A stretch of 64,000 bases of DNA from Hyphomicrobiales bacterium (GTDB taxonomy: Bacteria; Pseudomonadota; Alphaproteobacteria; Rhodospirillales; JACKKN01), in NCBI GenBank assembly GCA_024236415.1, contig JACKKN010000003.1:186001-250000 (forward strand). The letters run 5' to 3'. The translations under genes and the position numbers were made by a program. The first letter of the stretch is position 1, and every line of letters begins with the position of its first letter. A model generated the notes under the pieces. The model had not been told where the DNA came from. It searched no databases and saw only the letters and a program-made list of their open reading frames with translations. This document shows, one piece after another, positions 58,583 to 64,000 of this stretch.

Positions 58583-60262
58583 ATGCTGACCTCGCTGTCC
58601 ATCCGCGACGTGGTCCTGATCCGCCGCCTGGACCTGGCCTTCCGGCCGGGCCTGGGCGTGCTGACCGGCGAGACCGGGGCCGGCAAGTCGATCCTGCTGG
58701 ACGCCCTCGGCCTCGCCTTGGGCGGCCGCGCCGAGGCGCGCCTGGTGCGCCACGGCCAGGACCGCGCCGTCGTCACCGCCGTGTTCGAGCCGGGCCCCGG
58801 CCACGACTCCCTGGCGATCCTGGCCGACCAGGGGCTGGAGGCCGAGGGCCCCCTGATCCTGCGCCGGGTCCTGGGCGCCGACGGCCGGTCGCGCGCCTTC
58901 GTCAACGACCAGCCGGTCGGGGTCGCCCTGCTGCGTCGCCTGGGCGACACCCTGGTCGAGGTGCACGGCCAGTTCGAGAGCCGCCGCCTGCTCAGCCCCG
59001 CCAACCACCGCGCCCTGCTGGACGCCTATGGCGGGCTGGAGAAGCGCGCCGGCGCCGTGGCCGCGGCCTGGGACGCCTGGCGCGCCGCCGGCGCCGCCCG
59101 CGCCGCGGCCGAGGAGGCCCTGGCGGCGGCGCGCCGCGACGAGGACTACCTGCGCCACGCCCTGGCCGAGCTGGACGACCTGGCGCCCGGGGAGGGCGAG
59201 GAGGAGTCCCTGGCCGCCGCCCGCACCCTGATGATGCACGGCGAGAAGCTGCTGGCCGCCATGAACGACGCCGCCGGCGAGCTGAACGCCGGGCGCGGGG
59301 TCGAGGACGCCCTGCGCCGCGCCCTGCGCCTGCTGGAACGCAGCGCCGAGAAGGCCGAGGGCCGCATGGACGCGGCCATCGCCGCCCTGGCCCGGGGCGC
59401 CGAGGCGGTGGCCGAGGGGCTGCAGGCCCTGGACCGGGCGGCGGCGTCGCTCGACCTGGACCCGCGCAGCCTGGAGCGGGCCGAGGAGCGCCTGTTCGCC
59501 ATCCGCGCCTTGGCGCGCAAGCATAACGTGGTCGCCGACGCCCTGCCGGCCCTGCGCGCCGATTTCGCCGCCCGCCTGGCGGCGGTGGAGGACGGCGGCA
59601 CCGAGCTGGAGAAGCTGCGCCTGGCCGAATCCGCCGCCCGCGCCGCCTACGCCGAGGCCGCCGGGGTGCTGAGCGCCGAGCGCGCCAAGGCCGCCCGGCG
59701 CCTGGACAGGGCCATGGCCGCCGAGATGGCGCCGCTGAAGCTGGAGCGGGCCGTGTTCGCCACCGGCGTCGAGGCCCTGGACGAGGACGCCTGGGGCGAA
59801 TCGGGGCGCGACCGGGTGGCCTTCGCCGTGGCCACCAACCCCGGCGCGCCGCCGGGGCCCCTGGACAAGATCGCCTCGGGCGGCGAGCTGGCGCGCTTCA
59901 TGCTGGCGCTCAAGGTGGTGCTGGCCCGGGCCGACCCGGTGCCGACCCTGGTGTTCGACGAGGTCGACGCCGGCGTCGGCGGCGCCGTGGCGGCGGCGGT
60001 GGGGGCGCGCCTGGCGGCCCTGGCCGCGACCGTGCAGGTGCTGGTGGTCACCCACTCGCCCCAGGTGGCGGCCCGCGGCGACCACCACTGGCGCGTGGCC
60101 AAGGCGGTGATGGAGGCCGGCGAGGGGGTCATGACCCTGGTCGACGCCCTGCCCGCCGACGCCCGCCAGGAGGAGATCGCGCGCATGCTGGCCGGGGCCA
60201 AGGTCACCGACGAGGCCCGCGCCGCGGCCGACAGCCTGCTGCGCGGCGGGGAGGGGGCATGA
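58583..60262 (+). CDS. recN: DNA repair protein RecN
   Basis: A 559-residue SMC-like ATPase acting in double-strand-break repair. Walker A is GETGAGKS (29-36), VHGQFESRRLLSP is the Q-loop region, a coiled-coil body spans about 150-370, and SGGELARFMLALKVVLA plus LVFDEVDAGVGG form the signature and Walker B. It overlaps ligA by ATGA. Confidence 0.95.
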   Translation: MLTSLSIRDVVLIRRLDLAFRPGLGVLTGETGAGKSILLDALGLALGGRAEARLVRHGQDRAVVTAVFEPGPGHDSLAILADQGLEAEGPLILRRVLGADGRSRAFVNDQPVGVALLRRLGDTLVEVHGQFESRRLLSPANHRALLDAYGGLEKRAGAVAAAWDAWRAAGAARAAAEEALAAARRDEDYLRHALAELDDLAPGEGEEESLAAARTLMMHGEKLLAAMNDAAGELNAGRGVEDALRRALRLLERSAEKAEGRMDAAIAALARGAEAVAEGLQALDRAAASLDLDPRSLERAEERLFAIRALARKHNVVADALPALRADFAARLAAVEDGGTELEKLRLAESAARAAYAEAAGVLSAERAKAARRLDRAMAAEMAPLKLERAVFATGVEALDEDAWGESGRDRVAFAVATNPGAPPGPLDKIASGGELARFMLALKVVLARADPVPTLVFDEVDAGVGGAVAAAVGARLAALAATVQVLVVTHSPQVAARGDHHWRVAKAVMEAGEGVMTLVDALPADARQEEIARMLAGAKVTDEARAAADSLLRGGEGA

Positions 60263-62349
60263 GCGGGGACGCCCGCGACGTGGCGGTCGAGGACCTGGCC
60301 GAGCTGGACGCGGTGCTGGAGCTGAAGCGCCTGGCGGCCGAGATCGCCAAACACGACCGGGCCTACCACCAGAAGGACGCGCCGCTGATCTCGGACGCCG
60401 AATACGACGCCCTGCGCGCGCGGAACGACGCCATCGAGGCCCGCTTCCCCCACCTGGTGCGCGCCGACAGCCCGTCGCGCCGGGTCGGCGCCCCGGTGGC
60501 CGAGGGCTTCGCCAAGGTCACCCACGCCCGGCCCATGCTGTCCCTGGGCAACGTGTTCAGCGACGCCGAGCTGGCCGACTTCCTGGACGGCATCCGCCGT
60601 TTCCTCAAGGAGCTGCGCGACGACCCGGCGATCCCGGTGGAGATGACATCCGAGCCCAAGATCGACGGCCTGTCGATCTCGCTGCGCTACCAGGACGGGC
60701 GCCTGGCCACCGGCGCCACCCGCGGCGACGGCGCCGTGGGCGAGGACGTGACCGCCAACCTGCGCACGGTGGCGGACATCCCCGAGACCATTTCCGGCGC
60801 CCCGGCGGTGCTGGAGGTGCGCGGCGAGGTCTACATGCGCAAGGCCGACTTCGCCGCCCTGAACGCGGCCCAGGCCGACGCCGGGGCCAAGGTCTTCGCC
60901 AACCCGCGCAACGCCGCCGCCGGCTCCCTGCGGCAGTTGGATTCGAACATCACCGCCCGCCGGCCGCTCAGCTTCTTCGCCTATGCCTGGGGCGACGTGT
61001 CCGAGACCGCCTGGGACAGCCAGTGGGGGTTCCTGGAACGCCTGCGCGGCTGGGGCTTCCCGGTGAACCCGGAATCGCGCCTGTGCCGCGGCCTGGACGA
61101 CCTGTTGGCCCACTACAACGCCATCAACGCCGGGCGCATGGACCTGCCCTACGACATCGACGGCATGGTCTACAAGGTCAACCGCCTGGACTGGCAACAG
61201 CGCCTGGGCTTCGTGTCCCGCGCCCCGCGCTGGGCCATCGCCCACAAGTTCCCGGCCGAGCGGGTGCAGACGCGGCTGAACGCCATCTCCATCCAGGTCG
61301 GGCGCACCGGCACCCTGACCCCGGTGGCCGAGCTGGAGCCGGTGACCGTGGGCGGGGTCGTCGTTTCCCGCGCCACCCTGCACAACGCCGACCAGATCGC
61401 GGCCCTGGACGTGCGGGTGGGGGATACGGTGGTGGTGCAGCGGGCCGGCGACGTGATCCCCCAGGTGGTCGAGGTGGTGCGCGACGACGGCCACGACGCC
61501 CGCCCGGCCTTCGAATTTCCCGGCGAATGCCCCATCTGCGGCAGCAAAGCCATGCGCGAGCCCGGCGAGGCCGCCACGCGCTGCACCGGCGGCCTGATCT
61601 GCCCGGCCCAGGCGGTGGAGCGGCTGAAGCACTTCGTGTCGCGCGACGCCTTCGACATCGAGGGCCTGGGCGGCAAGCACGTGGGCAACTTCTACCACGA
61701 CGGCCTGATCCGCACCCCGGCCGACATCTTCCGCCTGGGCGGTCGCGCCGCCGAGATCGCCGAGCGCGAGGGCTGGGGCGAGAAGTCGGTCGAGAAGCTG
61801 ATCGACGCCCTGGACGAGCGGCGCCGGATTCCCCTGGAACGCTTCATCTACGCCCTGGGAATCCGCCAGGTGGGGCAGGCCACGGCCCGCCTGCTGGCCA
61901 AGACCTACGGCGACCTGGCCGCCTGGCGCGCGGCCATGGCGGCGGCGGCGGACCCCGATTCGGACGCCTATGCCGAACTGACCAACATCGACGGCATCGG
62001 CCCGGCGGTGGCCGAGGACCTGGTGGCCTTCCACGCCGAGCCCCACAACCGCGAGGTCCTGGACGACCTGGCGGCCCTGCTGGACGTGATCCCCTTCGAG
62101 GCCCCGGCCGACACCGGCTCGCCCATCGCCGGCAAGACCGTGGTCTTCACCGGCACCCTGGAGGCCATGACCCGCGGCGAGGCCAAGGCCCGCGCCGAGG
62201 CCCTGGGCGCCAAGGTCGCCGGCTCGGTCAGCAGGAAGACCGACTACGTGGTCGCCGGCCCCGGCGCCGGGTCGAAGGAGAAGAAGGCCCGCGAGCTGGG
62301 CCTGACCGTCCTCACCGAGGACGAATGGCTGGAGTTGATCGGCGGGTAG
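60259..62349 (+). CDS. ligA: NAD+-dependent DNA ligase LigA
   Basis: A 696-residue ligase. Domain Ia (YHQKDAPLISDAEYDALR), the adenylation domain with KIDG (Lys134), the OB fold (VGRTGTLTPVAELEPV), a four-Cys zinc site (CPICGS...C...C), helix-hairpin-helix repeats and a C-terminal BRCT domain (about 615-696, GKTVVFTGTLEAMTRGEAK) are all there. It seals nicks in replication and repair. recN-ligA pairing follows bamD in many alphaproteobacteria. Confidence 0.97.
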   Translation: MSGDARDVAVEDLAELDAVLELKRLAAEIAKHDRAYHQKDAPLISDAEYDALRARNDAIEARFPHLVRADSPSRRVGAPVAEGFAKVTHARPMLSLGNVFSDAELADFLDGIRRFLKELRDDPAIPVEMTSEPKIDGLSISLRYQDGRLATGATRGDGAVGEDVTANLRTVADIPETISGAPAVLEVRGEVYMRKADFAALNAAQADAGAKVFANPRNAAAGSLRQLDSNITARRPLSFFAYAWGDVSETAWDSQWGFLERLRGWGFPVNPESRLCRGLDDLLAHYNAINAGRMDLPYDIDGMVYKVNRLDWQQRLGFVSRAPRWAIAHKFPAERVQTRLNAISIQVGRTGTLTPVAELEPVTVGGVVVSRATLHNADQIAALDVRVGDTVVVQRAGDVIPQVVEVVRDDGHDARPAFEFPGECPICGSKAMREPGEAATRCTGGLICPAQAVERLKHFVSRDAFDIEGLGGKHVGNFYHDGLIRTPADIFRLGGRAAEIAEREGWGEKSVEKLIDALDERRRIPLERFIYALGIRQVGQATARLLAKTYGDLAAWRAAMAAAADPDSDAYAELTNIDGIGPAVAEDLVAFHAEPHNREVLDDLAALLDVIPFEAPADTGSPIAGKTVVFTGTLEAMTRGEAKARAEALGAKVAGSVSRKTDYVVAGPGAGSKEKKARELGLTVLTEDEWLELIGG

Positions 62350-62469
62350 GGGATTCGGCCCCGCGCCGCCGACACATCCTCTTCCCTTGACCCGCCCCGC
62401 GCGGGGCCGCAAGCTGGACCGCGCTGCGGGACGGCACGGGGGGTGCGGGCCGCAAGGGGAGTCTGAAAC

Positions 62470-63234
62470 ATGGACCTGAAAGACCGGGCGGCCGTCGTCA
62501 CCGGCGCCGCGTCCGGGTTGGGCCGGGCCACGGCCGAGGCCCTGGCGGCGGCCGGGGCCCGGGTGGCGCTGCTGGACGTGGACGAACGCGGGCTGAAGAC
62601 CACCGCCGACGAGGTCGGCGGCATGGCCCTGCCCTGCGACATCACCGATGCCGACGCCGTGGCCGCGGCCCTGGCGGCGGCGCGCCAGGCGCACGGCCCG
62701 GTGCGGGTCAACGTCAACTGCGCCGCCGTGCCGGGCAGCCTGCTGCTGGTGGGCCGGGACGGGGCAGTGGACATGGACCGCTACGCCAAGGTCATCGCCG
62801 TCAACCTGCTGGGCACGGTCAGCGTCATGACCAAGTGCGCCGCCGAGATGATGGCGGCGCCGCCCCTGGACCGCGACGGCGAGCGCGGCCTGGTGGTCAA
62901 CACCGCCTCCATCGCCGCCTTCGAGGGCCAGGTGGGGCACGGCGCCTACGCCGCCGCCAAGGGCGGGATCGCGTCGCTGACCCTGCCGGCGGCGCGCGAG
63001 TTCGCGCCCCGGGGCGTGCGCGTGGTGTGCATTGCGCCGGGCCTGTTCGAGACCCCCATGGCCACGGACCTGCCCGCCGACGTGGTGCGCTCGTTCCGCG
63101 AGAAGCCCCTGTTCCCCCGCCGCTTCGGCCGGCCCGAGGAGTTCGCCCAGATGGTGCTGGCCGTCTGCGCCAACAAGATGGTCAACGGCGCCACCCTGCG
63201 CCTGGACGCGGCGGCGCGGCTGGAGCCGCGCTGA
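62470..63234 (+). CDS. SDR-family 3-hydroxyacyl-CoA dehydrogenase-like (HSD10 type)
   Basis: A 254-residue short-chain dehydrogenase. TGAASGLG (11-18) binds NAD, Tyr160 and Lys164 form YAAAK, and VVNTASIAAFEGQVGHGAYAAAKGG with IAPGLFETPM closely follows type II 3-hydroxyacyl-CoA dehydrogenases (HSD17B10). The usual NNAG is altered to NCAA. Fatty or branched-chain acyl-CoA oxidation is expected. AAGGGGAG precedes the ATG. Confidence 0.85.
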   Translation: MDLKDRAAVVTGAASGLGRATAEALAAAGARVALLDVDERGLKTTADEVGGMALPCDITDADAVAAALAAARQAHGPVRVNVNCAAVPGSLLLVGRDGAVDMDRYAKVIAVNLLGTVSVMTKCAAEMMAAPPLDRDGERGLVVNTASIAAFEGQVGHGAYAAAKGGIASLTLPAAREFAPRGVRVVCIAPGLFETPMATDLPADVVRSFREKPLFPRRFGRPEEFAQMVLAVCANKMVNGATLRLDAAARLEPR

Positions 63235-63595
63235 CGCCCCGCCGGGGCCTGCCGGCGGACTCGGCATGGGCGGCCCGTCGAAAAAAATCGCCAAAAACGT
63301 TGAACAACGGGGGCGCGAAAATGTTTCTGAAACAGGGATTCTGACGGGTTTTCGCGCCCAAACCGGGCCGCGTGTGGTGCCGGTTCCTGTCCCCTAATCA
63401 TTTGAAAACACAGTGATAATTCTGCCGCCGGCCGGTCGCGCGGCGGCGGGCGGATTCGCCGGCCGCGGCCGGGACAAAATTTTTTTTCACCGGAACAGGC
63501 CTGAAACTTTCAGGAAATTCCGGGGAAACGGCGCGCCCCCATACTTCTTCCCATCACGGCACGAACGCCGTCACACAGTTTCAATGGAGGATGTT
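63235..63595 (+). other. Gene-free leader region of the Flp pilin gene, with palindrome
   Basis: This 361-bp gap has no plausible gene. It contains A/T-rich tracts (near 63280-63300 and 63476-63487) and a perfect inverted repeat CCTGAAA-C-TTTCAGG at 63500-63514, 82 bp before the pilin ATG, a candidate operator. GCCCCGCCGGGGC at the left end could form a short stem after the SDR stop. No clear CtrA or sigma-54 site was seen. Confidence 0.5.
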
Positions 63596-63778
63596 ATGAA
63601 ATTCGAGACCCTGACCAAGTTCTTCAACGACGACTCCGGCGCCACCGCCATCGAGTATGGCCTGATCGCCGCCCTGGTTTCCGTCGCCGCCATCGGCGCC
63701 CTGAAGGGCATGGGTGGCTCCCTCGAGACCATGTTCACCTCGGTGGGCGGCGAGCTCGACCAGGCCGTCAACAACTAG
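63596..63778 (+). CDS. Flp/Fap-type (type IVb) pilin
   Basis: A 60-residue prepilin. The short leader ends at Gly15 in DDSGATAIEYGLIA; after cleavage Glu20 is the +5 glutamate, followed by the membrane helix (GLIAALVSVAAIGAL). GGAGG is 5 nt upstream. Flp pilins form Tad pili for surface attachment, processed by a CpaA/TadV peptidase. No tad/cpa genes are within the window, so it may be an isolated pilin gene or the start of a locus to the right. Confidence 0.93.
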   Translation: MKFETLTKFFNDDSGATAIEYGLIAALVSVAAIGALKGMGGSLETMFTSVGGELDQAVNN

Positions 63779-63851
63779 CACCCTGCTTCCCGAGGCGGCG
63801 GCCCCGCCGCCGCCCGGGACCCCCCTCCCTCTCTCTTCCCCACCTCCCCCT

Positions 63852-63883
63852 CCGGCGCCAGCCCCCAGGCGCCGGTTTTTTTT
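63852..63883 (+). terminator. Rho-independent terminator after the pilin gene
   Basis: CCGGCGCC (63852-63859), an 8-nt loop, GGCGCCGG (63868-63875), then eight T. It indicates that the pilin gene is a single-gene transcript. Confidence 0.93.
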
Positions 63884-63892
63884 GTTCCGGCC

Positions 63893-63969
63893 CTCCGCGC
63901 GCCGCACTGTCCTCCGTGGTCTTTTTTATTGACCGCAGAGATCGCAGGGGAGGCGCAGGGGGCGCGGAG
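63893..63969. repeat. Imperfect inverted-repeat element at right edge
   Basis: The outer arms CTCCGCGC and GCGCGGAG pair exactly, and inner parts (CCTCCGTGGTC against GACCGCAGAG) pair imperfectly around a T-rich centre (CTTTTTTATT). The right half, ACCGCAGAGATCGCAGG, resembles ACCGCAGAGACGCAGAG-type repeats that recur in many bacterial genomes. Confidence 0.45.
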
Positions 63970-64000
63970 AAGAATTTTTTGCCCGGACCCGACCTGGCGG

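Noticed and set aside
52769..60088. A reading frame of more than 2400 codons on the minus strand across ftsQ-ftsA-ftsZ-lpxC-bamD-recN
   Set aside because: It opposes a series of well-recognised genes and is His/Gly/Gln-rich low-complexity text, the usual artefact of few stop codons in GC-rich DNA.
59647..63294. A 1215-codon minus-strand frame across recN-ligA-SDR
   Set aside because: Same artefact; it has no recognisable domain and lies opposite clear genes.

Overview
The window is a very GC-rich chromosomal segment (GC visibly dominates third codon positions) that reads as an alphaproteobacterium of the Rhodospirillales type. The pointers are a division and cell-wall (dcw) cluster continuing ftsZ-lpxC-bamD-recN-ligA, rnpB directly upstream of mraZ, near-consensus CtrA sites, a Flp-type pilin and an LPS/outer-membrane gene set. 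All assignments come from reading motifs and gene order; no database search was run. No rRNA, tRNA, CRISPR array, integrase or transposase was seen, and apart from the partial gene at the left edge every called gene is intact.

Layout. 1-630 (-): C-terminally truncated (by the window edge) type II L-asparaginase. 777-8470 (+): aldehyde dehydrogenase and SDR dehydrogenase, then two copies of an inverted-repeat operator, then a HAD-IIB phosphatase-like protein with a PhnD-PhnC-PhnE-PhnE type ABC importer and an alpha/beta hydrolase. There is no C-P lyase gene nearby, so the importer substrate is open. 8656-11548 (+): TRAP transporter dctPQM. 11591-23146 (+): a complete clade II (Sec-type, 'atypical') nitrous oxide reductase cluster: FNR-type promoter, nosZ, two dihaem cytochromes c, nosB, nosD, nosG, nosH, nosF, nosL, nosY and a third dihaem cytochrome c. 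23122-25803: a COQ10/START-like protein (-), then a SUMF1/FGE-fold periplasmic protein and a SCO copper chaperone (+), both plausible accessories of denitrification. 25830-25924: dispersed palindromic repeat. 25988-31771 (-): TolC-type outer-membrane channel; a winged-helix regulator overlapping a fused HyuA-HyuB hydantoinase/5-oxoprolinase, with a 25-bp operator-like palindrome between it and a divergent BASS-like transporter (31818-32795). 32840-36804 (+): DUF3750 protein, DjlA-like co-chaperone, EamA exporter, AmpD-like amidase, MlaA.

36846-62349 (+): RNase P RNA, a MraZ-box array, then mraZ-rsmH-ftsL-ftsI-murE-murF-mraY-murD-ftsW-murG-murC-murB-ddl-ftsQ-ftsA-ftsZ, mostly joined by ATGA stop/start overlaps, followed by lpxC, bamD, recN and ligA. 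62470-63778: an HSD10-like SDR and a single Flp pilin gene, ending in a strong terminator and an imperfect inverted-repeat element at the right edge.

How the genes work together: the nos block encodes the N2O-reducing enzyme, its copper and sulfur supply (NosDFYL, possibly SCO) and an electron route through NosGH, NosB and c-type cytochromes, under an oxygen- or NO-responsive promoter. The dcw block carries peptidoglycan precursor synthesis and the divisome in one long, translationally coupled transcript, with MraZ probably autoregulating it. The most notable non-coding signals are the class II FNR promoter geometry before nosZ, the 10-bp-phased MraZ boxes, a CtrA-type site between ftsZ and lpxC, a 10-codon upstream ORF overlapping ftsA, and paired operators before the Phn-like operon.
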